DNA of 16,912 bases from Treponema sp. UBA4328 (GCA_002394465.1 DGTU01000190.1:1-16912), one strand, 5' to 3'; positions 1 to 6,705 are shown, counted from the first letter of the stretch. Made by a program: numbers and translations. The notes: generated from the sequence alone by a model not told the origin.

Positions 1-839
1 CCTTCGATTTCAGAAACTTCGGCGCTTTTTTTGTAGACAAGGATTTCCCAGCCGTTTTCGACCTGGCCTGTAACCTCACCGTTTACCGGAGACTTGCGCA
101 CATTGATTTTTGAACCGTCAGGAGAAACGATTGTTCCGTAGAAAGGCTCAATATCAATTTCGCCGTACAGTTTATTGTACTCTTCCTGAACGTAAAGTGT
201 AACACTTTCGCTCGTATTGAGGGACATGGCATTATTGAACAGCTCCTGCCTCATGGTGCGTTCCTTGGCAGGATCCTGGTTTTTGAGTGAAAGTGCCCTT
301 GCTACGATGTTTACTGCTTCGATGTCCTTTGAGTTTGTGCTTACTTTGTCAGTAAAAACATAGCGGCGGCGGATTTCATTTCCTTTAGCAGACCAGTACT
401 GGATTTCAGTAAAGCTTGTTCCTGCATATTCTTTTTTCATTCCTGCTACGACAAGTGAATTCCTTTCGATTTTTGCATTCATGAAAGATGAAATTTCTGC
501 CTTTCGGAAGAGCGTCGTATCCTCAAGGATAAGCGCAGTTTCAATTCCGCCGATTGCTACTTCCGTGTCACGTGCATAGTAAGTATTACCTTCATATTCG
601 ACTTTGTAGAAGCTGATGTCCGGAATATCTTCTTTTTCCGTCTTCAGCGTCATTTTAACCGGAACGGCACTTTCAACTTCAAGTTCTGTTCCTTCCGGAA
701 CCGTGATGGACCATTCTGCACCGCCATTGCCCTTGTCTTCACGGAGAGGACCGTTCGGACGAAGCATATAGCCGTAAGTTTTTGCAAATGATGAAACTGC
801 AAGAATCATTAATAAAACTGATACTGATAATTTTTTCAT
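1..839 (-). CDS. Exported protein with SH3-like repeats, 3' part beyond the window
   Basis: The reading frame starts at ATG 837-839 and stays open to the left edge, giving 279 codons without a stop, so the C-terminus is missing. GGAG lies about six bases before the ATG. The N-terminus (MKKLSVSVLLMILAVSSFAK) is a signal peptide ending in a Sec-type A-x-A-like site with no lipobox cysteine, so export to the periplasm is likely. The rest is beta-rich. The last visible part, near residues 240-275, contains INVRKSPVNGEVTGQV followed by NGWEILVYKK, which matches the bacterial SH3 (SH3b) pattern of an N-V-R-x-x-P turn followed by a G-x-x-hydrophobic strand. Two earlier segments look like more divergent copies. 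Bacterial SH3 domains often bind cell-wall peptides, but no catalytic domain is visible here. The gene follows the lipoprotein gene at 882-1658 by 42 bases on the same strand and is probably its operon partner. Precise function unknown. Confidence 0.85.
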   Translation of the reverse strand, partial: MKKLSVSVLLMILAVSSFAKTYGYMLRPNGPLREDKGNGGAEWSITVPEGTELEVESAVPVKMTLKTEKEDIPDISFYKVEYEGNTYYARDTEVAIGGIETALILEDTTLFRKAEISSFMNAKIERNSLVVAGMKKEYAGTSFTEIQYWSAKGNEIRRRYVFTDKVSTNSKDIEAVNIVARALSLKNQDPAKERTMRQELFNNAMSLNTSESVTLYVQEEYNKLYGEIDIEPFYGTIVSPDGSKINVRKSPVNGEVTGQVENGWEILVYKKSAEVSEIE

Positions 840-881
840 TTTCTTCTCCAAATAATTGCTGTTGTGAGTGCTTTTAACCGA

Positions 882-1658
882 TTAGAACTCGTCCATATAG
901 GCTGTCTTCAGTTTTTCATAAAGGTCTGCAGAAATAAGGCCTTTTTTGCCTGCTTCTGTGATTTTATTGTGAAGATAAACAGCTTCAGCCTGAATCAGGT
1001 CAAAATGAGTATCATTAACAAGGCGCTCAACTACTTCATCGCGGATGTCTGCCGGAGTCTTTTCATTTATTTTTGAGAATACGCGGGCAATTTCCATAAA
1101 CTGATCCTTTCCGCCGAGGTCATCACCCTTTACCCAGACTTCCCTTCCGAAAGGCTTGCCGTTGTAGATTACAACTTTATAGAAGCCGTCATTTCCTTCT
1201 GCCTGGAACGGCCCCGGAAGAACTGTTCCTTCCTTAATGACTTTTTCCGTAAGGCTTCCGCCGTTAGGTGCAGAATAAACAAATGTATCCCTTATTGCGA
1301 CCCAGACACTCATAACATCCGGTCCTGTAACGAAAATATCGCGCGTCCAGTATTCGCGGTTTTCATAAAGAACATGAACGAAATTAAGGCTTTCTTCCTT
1401 GCCTGACTGAAGATGGCGTACGGCCGTCTTCTGGTCAATTGAGTCATCGCCGTTAAGAAGAACTGAAACTTCATCTCCTTCTTCGGCCTCATATGCAGCA
1501 TACATTTTTCCGTCAGCATGCTCTTCATACAAATCCCATCCGCTGTAGATAATCCTGCCCGGAAGGCTTTTCTGTTTAAAAACTGCAGGCGTTTCATCTT
1601 TGCTGCATGAAAAACAGAACATAGAAACGGCACATACAGCCATCAAAAGTTTTTTCAT
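882..1658 (-). CDS. Lipoprotein with SH3-like domains
   Basis: This 258-residue protein starts at ATG 1656-1658 behind GAGGAG at good spacing. The N-terminus MKKLLMAVCAVSMFCFSC is a lipoprotein signal. The likely lipidated residue is Cys18, in the loose lipobox context F-S-C tolerated by spirochaetes, followed by a hydrophilic SKDE. Residues about 40-110 form a beta-rich segment. Residues about 118-180 again look SH3-like, with a VYSAPNGG turn, an EGTVLPGPF strand and a final REVWVKGDDL, and about 190-258 are helical. The layout parallels the downstream protein (1-839), so the two are probably diverged paralogues, both predicted outside the cytoplasm. No enzyme motif is visible. A role in envelope binding or scaffolding is inference only. 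It is the first gene of the pair, with a near-consensus promoter directly upstream. Confidence 0.85.
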   Translation of the reverse strand: MKKLLMAVCAVSMFCFSCSKDETPAVFKQKSLPGRIIYSGWDLYEEHADGKMYAAYEAEEGDEVSVLLNGDDSIDQKTAVRHLQSGKEESLNFVHVLYENREYWTRDIFVTGPDVMSVWVAIRDTFVYSAPNGGSLTEKVIKEGTVLPGPFQAEGNDGFYKVVIYNGKPFGREVWVKGDDLGGKDQFMEIARVFSKINEKTPADIRDEVVERLVNDTHFDLIQAEAVYLHNKITEAGKKGLISADLYEKLKTAYMDEF

Positions 1659-1693
1659 TTTACATCTCCTCGATTTTTTTAATTTTTAAATTC

Positions 1694-1722
1694 AGTATAA
1701 ACGACGGAGCATATATTGTAAA
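1694..1722 (-). promoter_or_regulatory. Sigma70-type promoter of the SH3-lipoprotein operon
   Basis: On the minus strand TTTACA (1717-1722) and TATACT (1694-1699) are separated by exactly 17 bases, both close to consensus. The predicted start leaves a leader of about 30 bases before ATG 1658 that includes the GAGGAG ribosome binding site. Confidence 0.7.
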
Positions 1723-1822
1723 TTAAATAAGAGCAGGCAGCGTAAAAATAAAAAAATTATTTACGTAACTTTGTCACATACTGTTTTTTGCGGGAATGCT
1801 ATGTTTATGACGAGAGGTAGAT

Positions 1823-2029
1823 ATGAAATCAAAAAAATATGCTCAGGTGGATGAACGCCGCTGCGTTGCCTGCGGTGCATGTACTAATGTCTGTCCCAGG
1901 GGAGCCATATCCGTAATTCACGGCTGCTTTGCCAGGGTTGATCCTGAAATCTGCATCGGCTGCGGTCTTTGCGGCAAAACCTGCCCTGCCGGATGCATTT
2001 CACCAGTTATACGGGAGGCAGACGCATGA
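1823..2029 (+). CDS. 2[4Fe-4S] bacterial ferredoxin
   Basis: This 68-residue protein has two classical [4Fe-4S] binding motifs. The first is C14-x-x-C17-x-x-C20-x-x-x-C24-P and the second C44-x-x-C47-x-x-C50-x-x-x-C54-P. Two further cysteines (35 and 58) are not part of the standard ligand set. This is the normal length and layout of a clostridial-type 8Fe ferredoxin, a small soluble low-potential electron carrier. The start is ATG 1823 with GAGAGG just upstream. Its stop codon overlaps the next start in an ATGA (2026-2029), so it is translationally coupled to a membrane iron-sulfur protein. That suggests it exchanges electrons with that protein. Upstream there is only a weak extended -10 candidate, TGCTATGTT at 1797-1805, and I do not call a promoter. 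Confidence 0.93.
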   Translation: MKSKKYAQVDERRCVACGACTNVCPRGAISVIHGCFARVDPEICIGCGLCGKTCPAGCISPVIREADA

Positions 2030-2613
2030 AAACGAAAAAATGGTATGACTATCTGTGGATCTGGTCGATTGTATATTTTGCACTCGGTTTTTTTAATATT
2101 CTTTTTGCATGGCTCGGAATGATAGACTTTATCCTTCCGCTGATTTTTGCGGGTGCCGGAGGAAACAAGAAATTCTGCAACAGTTACTGCGGACGCGGGC
2201 AGCTTTTTAATGTGCTCGGTTCCTCGCTCAAACTCAGCCGGAACAAAACGACTCCGCGCTCTCTTTCTTCAAAATGGTTCCGGTACGGATTTCTGGTTTT
2301 CTTTCTGACTATGTTCGCTGCTATGGTCTGGCAGACATATCTGGTTGCAGCCGGAGCAGAAAACTTAAGGCAGGCAGTAAAACTTTTCTGGACTTTCCGT
2401 GTTCCATGGAAATGGGCTTATAACCCGGAATTACTGGGTGAAGGTCTTGCATGGATTGCCCAATTCAGTTACGGTTTTTACAGCCTTATGCTCACTTCGA
2501 CCTTAATCGGGCTTATCGTGATGATGCTTTATAAACCGCGCAGCTGGTGCACTTTCTGTCCGATGGGAACGATGACTCAGGGCATATGCAAAATCAAATA
2601 CAAAGGAAACTGA
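2026..2613 (+). CDS. Membrane 4Fe-4S-binding protein (Fer4_5/NapH-like motif)
   Basis: I place the start at ATG 2026, giving 195 residues. It has GGGAGG at 2013-2018 and a four-base ATGA overlap with the ferredoxin stop. The frame is open further upstream to 1969, but that extension would lie inside the ferredoxin gene. Hydrophobic segments at about 10-30, 32-44, 86-107 and 148-168 predict three or four membrane helices. Two cysteine motifs sit at helix ends: C51-x-x-x-C55-G-R-G-Q and W-C175-x-x-C178-P-M-G, plus C188. This spacing resembles the Fer4_5 membrane domains of NapH, NosR and CcoG-like electron-transfer proteins, though it is shorter than those. A plausible role is passing electrons between the neighbouring ferredoxin and a membrane or periplasmic partner. 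No quinol, flavin or haem site is evident and the acceptor is unknown. Confidence 0.82.
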   Translation: MKTKKWYDYLWIWSIVYFALGFFNILFAWLGMIDFILPLIFAGAGGNKKFCNSYCGRGQLFNVLGSSLKLSRNKTTPRSLSSKWFRYGFLVFFLTMFAAMVWQTYLVAAGAENLRQAVKLFWTFRVPWKWAYNPELLGEGLAWIAQFSYGFYSLMLTSTLIGLIVMMLYKPRSWCTFCPMGTMTQGICKIKYKGN

Positions 2614-2620
2614 ACGGAAA

Positions 2621-3010
2621 ATGACGATTAATGAACGCGCAGAAAAAGCAGCAGAATTAAAGCTCAGCGGTCAGTGCAACTGCTGTCAGGCGGTAGCCGG
2701 AGTTTTTGCTGATACGGTTAATGTAAGTAAAGAGGACCTGCATAAAATATCTGCAGGTTTTGCAGCTGGAATGGGCTGTATGGAAGCTACCTGCGGCGCA
2801 CTTGTCGGAGCAAACATAATCCTCGGCCTGCGCACAAACGGCGAAGGAACAGCCAGATTAAGCCGCGAACTCCTCGGAAAATTCAAGGCGAAATGCGGTG
2901 CAACAATCTGCAAGGATTTAAAAGGCGTTTCAACCGGAAAAGTTCTCTGTGAATGCGAAGACTGCGTCAGAAATGCAGTTATTGCCCTCGGCGAAATTAC
3001 CGGAGAATAA
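2621..3010 (+). CDS. C_GCAxxG_C_C family cysteine-rich redox protein
   Basis: This 129-residue protein has ten cysteines: 19, 21, 22, 53, 58, 92, 97, 110, 112 and 115. The order matches the C_GCAxxG_C_C family (PF09719/TIGR01909-type): an N-terminal C-N-C-C, the core G-M-G-C-M-E-A-T-C-G-A-L-V-G-A, then paired cysteines in the C-terminal half. The family is thought to be redox active and often sits next to iron-sulfur or metal-handling genes; its biochemistry is poorly known. No signal peptide is visible, so it is probably cytoplasmic. The start is ATG 2621, seven bases after the previous stop. The nearest purine-rich stretches (CGGAAA, or AAAGGAAA further back) give only a weak ribosome binding site, so coupling to the upstream gene is likely. 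It is the last gene of the three-gene redox operon. Confidence 0.85.
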   Translation: MTINERAEKAAELKLSGQCNCCQAVAGVFADTVNVSKEDLHKISAGFAAGMGCMEATCGALVGANIILGLRTNGEGTARLSRELLGKFKAKCGATICKDLKGVSTGKVLCECEDCVRNAVIALGEITGE

Positions 3011-3011
3011 A

Positions 3012-3563
3012 TTATCTTAGCCGTTCTGCTTCAAAGAGATCTTCAGCCCGGCTGTTCATGATTGTCCGGGCAAGGGACTCCCTCAGCAGCTGAAGCTTTT
3101 CTTTTTCTTCTGCCGTAACGGCCTGTCCGTTGTTTTTTTTGCTGTGAATGTACTTTGAGAAACTGTAAAACTCTTCCGGAATTACGCCTTCCCTGACGCC
3201 TATTCCAAACAGTTTGCCGTTAAAGCCAAGTTCAAAATAATATTTTCCGCCGCCGGGTGCATCAGGGGCTTTTACGGGCAGACAGTACTCAGGATCCTGA
3301 TAAAGTTTATTGCTTTTACTTACCTGCATGACGCATTCGGCTCCGTCTATGATTCCCCTTCCGTTTTTTCCAAGTCCTGAATAAAACGAGCAGGAAGTAC
3401 GTTCCGGAATTTCTCCGGCTACATCCTGAAAAATCCAGTGCATGAGTTTAAAGACGAGGGCTACTCCGCCCGGCATTTCATTGCCGTGAAACTGAAGCAG
3501 GTCTTCATAAGTAAATGAAAGCTTTTTTTCTGAATCAAAAATCTGTATTGTCTGTCCGTCCAT
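3012..3563 (-). CDS. Unknown protein, possibly FmdE-like
   Basis: This 183-residue soluble protein is the last gene of the importer operon, eight bases after the lipoprotein gene; the start is ATG 3561-3563 with AAGG at workable spacing. Residues 24-35 read Q-F-H26-G-N-E-M-P31-G-G-V-A. This recalls the F-H-G-H-x-C-P-G-x-A-x-G signature of FmdE-family proteins, although the second histidine and the cysteine of that motif are replaced by N and M. Further on, D73-G-A-E-C77 may correspond to the family's C/D-A-I-Q region, followed by C94 and a beta-rich segment to about residue 125. The C-terminal 50 residues are a charged helix. I regard the FmdE relation as a weak, motif-level guess. It could instead be a cofactor- or metal-handling accessory of the importer, or an uncharacterised family. 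Confidence 0.72.
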   Translation of the reverse strand: MDGQTIQIFDSEKKLSFTYEDLLQFHGNEMPGGVALVFKLMHWIFQDVAGEIPERTSCSFYSGLGKNGRGIIDGAECVMQVSKSNKLYQDPEYCLPVKAPDAPGGGKYYFELGFNGKLFGIGVREGVIPEEFYSFSKYIHSKKNNGQAVTAEEKEKLQLLRESLARTIMNSRAEDLFEAERLR

Positions 3564-3571
3564 TCTGCGCC

Positions 3572-4504
3572 TTACCTGATGAACAGTGTATTTACGTCAA
3601 ACGGATTTGAAATCATTTTAGATTCATACATAAAATCTGCCGTTTTCTGGAAGCCTTCTATGTCTTTATCCGTAAGAACTGTTGAGAAGTCGTAGTATTC
3701 AGCCATTTCCTTAACGGCATCAACCGTTAATCCGAGTGAAGAAGCAACCGTCTCATATGTCTTTTCAGGGTTGTTCTTTATGTAAGCTGAAATTTCCTTC
3801 TGAGCGTCTGCAAGTTTCTCAATGATATCAGGATTCTGATTGTAAAAATCTTCTGTAACTGCTACTGCAATAATTGCGCAGATAAGGTTTTCACCGTCCG
3901 TTACCTTGTGATATCCCTGCTGCTGGCACTTGTAGGCATTTGCGCCTGCTACCATTGCAACGTCAATGCTTCCGCCGTCGAGTGCTGCCTTTGCTGCAGG
4001 AATTGCCATGCTCATATAGTCAACGTCGCTGACCGTCATTCCGGCTGTCGCAAGATATGCCGTCAGAAGTTCATGAAGGTTTGTTCCGGCAGGACCTGCA
4101 ATCTTTTTACCGCGGAGGTCTTCTGGTGAATTAATGTTTTTGTCCCTTGAATAAAGGCAGAAGGCCTTAGGTGAGCGGCTGTACATATTGAGTACCTTGA
4201 TGTCTGCTCCGTTTGCAGCTGAAAGAATTACTGAAGTAGCTCCTACAGCATAAAGTACCTGAACATCGCCTGAAGCAAGGGCCTGTGTCTGCTCTGCACC
4301 GGATGTGATTTCTGCATAGTTTACCGGAATACCGTCAAAGGTTCTCGCAAAAACCTGCTGATCCTTTTCGATGATAGTAGGCATGTTAAGCGGTGAAGTG
4401 ACATATGTAAATGTCAGTTTTTCAACGTTTGATTTGCGGCTGCATCCTGTCATAAGAACGGCAAGTGCGGCAAAGATACTTAAAACAAGTGATGATTTTT
4501 TCAT
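3572..4504 (-). CDS. ABC importer substrate-binding lipoprotein (NitT/TauT, SsuA/THI5-like)
   Basis: I start the 310-residue protein at ATG 4502-4504 because AAGGAG lies seven bases upstream and a lipoprotein signal begins there. A frame extension to 4546 would overlap the ATPase gene and lacks these features. The signal is MKKSSLVLSIFAALAVLMTGC with lipobox M-T-G-C21. The mature protein has the two-lobed NMT1/THI5/SsuA pattern: an N-terminal TFTYVTSPLNMP strand, E-Q-T-Q-A-L-A-S-G-D-V-Q, the hinge stretch S-P-E-D-L-R-G-K-K-I-A-G-P-A-G-T and A-A-L-D-G-G-S-I-D-V-A. Such proteins capture small organic anions (sulfonates, nitrate, cyanate), pyrimidine thiamine precursors or other ligands outside the inner membrane. 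The sequence does not tell which. It delivers to the permease and ATPase encoded just upstream in the operon. Confidence 0.9.
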   Translation of the reverse strand: MKKSSLVLSIFAALAVLMTGCSRKSNVEKLTFTYVTSPLNMPTIIEKDQQVFARTFDGIPVNYAEITSGAEQTQALASGDVQVLYAVGATSVILSAANGADIKVLNMYSRSPKAFCLYSRDKNINSPEDLRGKKIAGPAGTNLHELLTAYLATAGMTVSDVDYMSMAIPAAKAALDGGSIDVAMVAGANAYKCQQQGYHKVTDGENLICAIIAVAVTEDFYNQNPDIIEKLADAQKEISAYIKNNPEKTYETVASSLGLTVDAVKEMAEYYDFSTVLTDKDIEGFQKTADFMYESKMISNPFDVNTLFIR

Positions 4505-4529
4505 AAAAAACTCCTTTTCAAAAATGTTA

Positions 4530-5246
4530 TTAATTTTTATTTTCAAGCTGCTGCATTATCTGCATGCGCAGTTCCACAAATGATTTACAGAAAAGATTCC
4601 TGTCCTTCCTGCTCTCCTGAATTTCAAATTCTGCCTTTACACCTCCCTTTTCAATGACTGCGATTTTGTCGGCGAGTAATAGTGCTTCATCTATGCTGTG
4701 AGTAACAAAAAGAATACTCGTTTCATTCTCCTGCTGAATCTTTATCAGTTCCTTCTGCATCTGTTCCCTCGTAAAATAATCGAGGGCTGCAAACGGTTCA
4801 TCCATCATTATAAAATCCGGTCTGTACGCCATGGCCCGCGCTATCGCCACCCTCTGCTGCATTCCTCCCGACAGCTGGGACGGATACGCCTTCTTAAAAT
4901 CCGAAAGCCCGACAAGATCAATCTGCCTCTCAATTTCCGTTTTTGTAATTTCCTTTTTCTCAAGGCCGAAGGCAACGTTTTTGTAAACATTAAGCCAGGG
5001 CATAAGCCTCGGTTCCTGAAAGACAAATGCCGTTCTGGAAGAACCTGCCGTTTCAATTACACCGCCGTTTTGTTTTTCAAGTCCTGCAATGAGACGTAAT
5101 ATCGTCGTCTTTCCGCAGCCGCTTCTTCCAAGAAGTACTGTAATTTTTTTCTCAGGCACAAAGAGATTCAGGTCTTTCAGGACTTCGATTTTTCCTTCTC
5201 CCATATCAAATACTTTCCTGATTCCCGAAAGCTTAATCCCTTTCAT
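4530..5246 (-). CDS. ABC importer ATP-binding protein (SsuB/TauB-like)
   Basis: This nucleotide-binding subunit has 238 residues from ATG 5244-5246. The frame also has an ATG at 5252, but AAAGGAG would then be only three bases away, against nine for the chosen start. All motifs are intact: Walker A GRSGCGKTT (about 40-48), Q-loop V-F-Q-E (about 75-78), signature LSGGMQQRVAIARA (about 125-138), Walker B FIMMDEP (about 145-151), and the switch histidine in V-T-H-S near 183. The signature and Q-loop contexts are typical of the nitrate/sulfonate/taurine importer ATPases. It overlaps the permease gene by 14 bases, indicating coupled translation, and powers uptake with the permease (5233-6006) and the binding lipoprotein (3572-4504). 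The substrate is unassigned. Confidence 0.92.
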   Translation of the reverse strand: MKGIKLSGIRKVFDMGEGKIEVLKDLNLFVPEKKITVLLGRSGCGKTTILRLIAGLEKQNGGVIETAGSSRTAFVFQEPRLMPWLNVYKNVAFGLEKKEITKTEIERQIDLVGLSDFKKAYPSQLSGGMQQRVAIARAMAYRPDFIMMDEPFAALDYFTREQMQKELIKIQQENETSILFVTHSIDEALLLADKIAVIEKGGVKAEFEIQESRKDRNLFCKSFVELRMQIMQQLENKN

Positions 5247-6006
5247 CAGCATCCGCTCCTTTCATAAACTTTGAAGCCAGAAGGGCAAAAAACCTGTCGC
5301 ATAAATAACCTGTAAGGCCGATAACAAAAATGCCTGCAATTACCTTATCCGTACGCGCCATCTGCTGGGAAAACAGAATCATGTGTCCAAGACCCGTTGA
5401 AGCCGCAACCATCTCAGCCCCGATAATCGCCCGCCACGCATATCCCAGTCCGATTCTCATTCCAACCAGAATGTCCGCGACGGCAGAAGGAAGTACGGTT
5501 CTCAGGAAAAGCTTCATTCTGGAGTATTCAAAAACCTTTCCGACTTCAAGAAGTTTTTTGTCACAGCCCGTAAAGCCTTTTACGATGCTCATGTACATCG
5601 GGAAAAATGATGCAAGGATAATAATTACGGTTTTAGTTACTTCGCCGATTCCTGCCCATAGAATCAGAATCGGAATCATGCTCAGCGGCGGAACATTCTT
5701 GAAAAAATGAACCAGATACTCGAAAAACCATTTTGAAACAGGAACAACAGAACTTATCATCCCGAGGATAAATGCAATTCCGAATGCTATTGAAAATCCC
5801 CTCGCGACGCGGAGCAAGCTTATTGAAACATCAGCAAACAGCTCGCCGCTGCTCACAAGTACAGAAAACGTATTAAATACAGTCACCGGCGAGGGAAGGA
5901 TATACTCGTTGATGATATGAAGCGTTGAAAGCAGGTTCCAGACAAAAATGACGCTGCATATGAAAACTGCCGGCGGAACAAACCTGATTAAACCCGATTT
6001 TTTCAT
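5233..6006 (-). CDS. ABC importer permease (SsuC/TauC-like)
   Basis: This 257-residue inner-membrane protein has about six predicted helices, the first at residues 9-28 and others near 68-90, 108-122, 125-143, 183-200 and 222-242. The cytoplasmic coupling (EAA-type) loop lies near 150-190: L-L-E-V-G-K-V-F-E-Y-S, then L-R-T-V-L-P-S-A-V-A-D-I-L-V-G-M-R, followed by G-A-E-M-V-A-A-S-T-G-L-G. This is the standard signature of NitT/TauT-family permeases of the BPD_transp_1 fold. The ATG (6004-6006) overlaps the stop of the iron-hydrogenase-like gene in an ATGA, and GGAG lies ten bases upstream. It probably dimerises to form the channel for the binding protein encoded downstream. Confidence 0.92.
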   Translation of the reverse strand: MKKSGLIRFVPPAVFICSVIFVWNLLSTLHIINEYILPSPVTVFNTFSVLVSSGELFADVSISLLRVARGFSIAFGIAFILGMISSVVPVSKWFFEYLVHFFKNVPPLSMIPILILWAGIGEVTKTVIIILASFFPMYMSIVKGFTGCDKKLLEVGKVFEYSRMKLFLRTVLPSAVADILVGMRIGLGYAWRAIIGAEMVAASTGLGHMILFSQQMARTDKVIAGIFVIGLTGYLCDRFFALLASKFMKGADADERD

Positions 6007-6614
6007 AGGACGCCGTCTCCGTTATTGCAGCCGTCAGGACAGTAAAGCATTTCGACAAGACGTGCATCACCAAAGCTTCCGTTTTCAGCGGCTTCTTCTA
6101 TGTTCTTTCTGCCCGTCAGGCTCAGGACATTTTTTTCGACATCATGGAAAAATCCAGGCGGTACAGGACTTTTTTCAAGGTGCGTTTTTTTAAGCAGGCA
6201 GTCATATTTTTCTGCAAAATCGTTCCAGGAGATAAAAGTTGTATCTGGTAAATTCCGTGAATTGCCGTAATCTGCAAGCTGACGGCATGGAGTTGTAATT
6301 ACGAGTGAACCTTTCTGAGAGTATGAGTCAGCCATTTCTTCTGCACAGTGAATGAGTATCGGTTCAATGTCCGGAAAAACAAGGTCAGCAGCTGCAGCAG
6401 TTTTTCTGACCAGGCCGGCTGCAGCCGGGCAGCGCATATCGACTATTGTGGCACACGGATTTAAATCCAGCACTTTACGGTATTTGTCTTTTACGGCAGA
6501 AATCCAGTCCCCGCGGCAGAAAACCTGCTCAAAGCCTTTTGACTCGAGGAAGGCAGAAAGAGAATCTTTATCGTACATGTTCATCGTGACCGGATTAATA
6601 AAAACAAAGGACAT
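6003..6614 (-). CDS. Small stand-alone protein resembling the iron-hydrogenase catalytic domain
   Basis: This 203-residue soluble protein is the first gene of the importer operon. Several segments follow, in order, the cysteine-bearing loops of the [FeFe]-hydrogenase large-subunit C-terminal domain. C62-P-A-A-A-G-L-V-R-K resembles the C-P-A-W-V-x-x-x-E-K loop. F80-P-D-I-E-P-I-L-I-H-C90 resembles Y-P-x-L-x-x-x-L-S. T-T-P-C110-R resembles M-P-C-x-x-K. E188-M-L-Y-C192-P-D-G-C196-N-N-G-D-G resembles E-x-M-A-C-x-G-G-C-x-x-G-G-G. The usual domain is about 350 residues, so this is a reduced version, and it lacks N-terminal ferredoxin domains. The classical T-S-C-C-P and M-P-C-x-x-K-x-x-E motifs are altered, so hydrogenase activity is unlikely. 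An iron-sulfur-binding, sensory or cofactor-handling role is inference. There is no Shine-Dalgarno sequence before ATG 6614. Family assignment is by motif order only. Confidence 0.78.
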   Translation of the reverse strand: MSFVFINPVTMNMYDKDSLSAFLESKGFEQVFCRGDWISAVKDKYRKVLDLNPCATIVDMRCPAAAGLVRKTAAAADLVFPDIEPILIHCAEEMADSYSQKGSLVITTPCRQLADYGNSRNLPDTTFISWNDFAEKYDCLLKKTHLEKSPVPPGFFHDVEKNVLSLTGRKNIEEAAENGSFGDARLVEMLYCPDGCNNGDGVL

Positions 6615-6617
6615 AAT

Positions 6618-6633
6618 TAGTTATTGCTAACTA
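6618..6633 (-). promoter_or_regulatory. Candidate operator: 16-bp dyad at the importer-operon start site
   Basis: TAGTTA-TTGC-TAACTA is a perfect inverted repeat with six-base arms and a four-base centre. It starts at the edge of the -10 hexamer and covers the predicted transcription start, a position suited to a repressor. The TTAG...GCTAAC pattern is loosely reminiscent of DtxR-family (iron/manganese) operators, but the match is weak. The factor is unknown. Confidence 0.45.
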
Positions 6634-6660
6634 TTATTATTTTATATCAACTTTTGTCAA
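6633..6660 (-). promoter_or_regulatory. Sigma70-type promoter of the importer operon
   Basis: On the minus strand a perfect TTGACA (6655-6660) is followed after 16 bases by AATAAT (6633-6638, five of six consensus bases). The predicted start near 6626 leaves a leader of only 10-15 bases with no Shine-Dalgarno sequence before ATG 6614. Confidence 0.6.
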
Positions 6661-6705
6661 CAGATGCAAATGAATTATTATACGCAGGAATATTTTCCGG
6701 TTTTA

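Noticed and set aside
1310..1633. Minus-strand frame of 107 codons within the SH3-lipoprotein gene
   Set aside because: It is an alternative frame of the lipoprotein gene without a ribosome binding site or signal.
1761..1768. Palindrome TTACGTAA upstream of the ferredoxin gene considered as an operator
   Set aside because: It is only eight bases in A/T-rich DNA, does not extend outward and does not match the dyad of the facing operon. The flanking promoter elements are too weak to place it.
1969..2025. N-terminal extension of the membrane iron-sulfur protein
   Set aside because: It would overlap the ferredoxin motif region out of frame. ATG 2026 has GGGAGG and an ATGA overlap, which fits much better.
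3572..6006. Specific naming of the importer as an aliphatic sulfonate, taurine, nitrate or thiamine-precursor transporter
   Set aside because: Only family-level signatures are visible, and no metabolic gene for any of these substrates is nearby.
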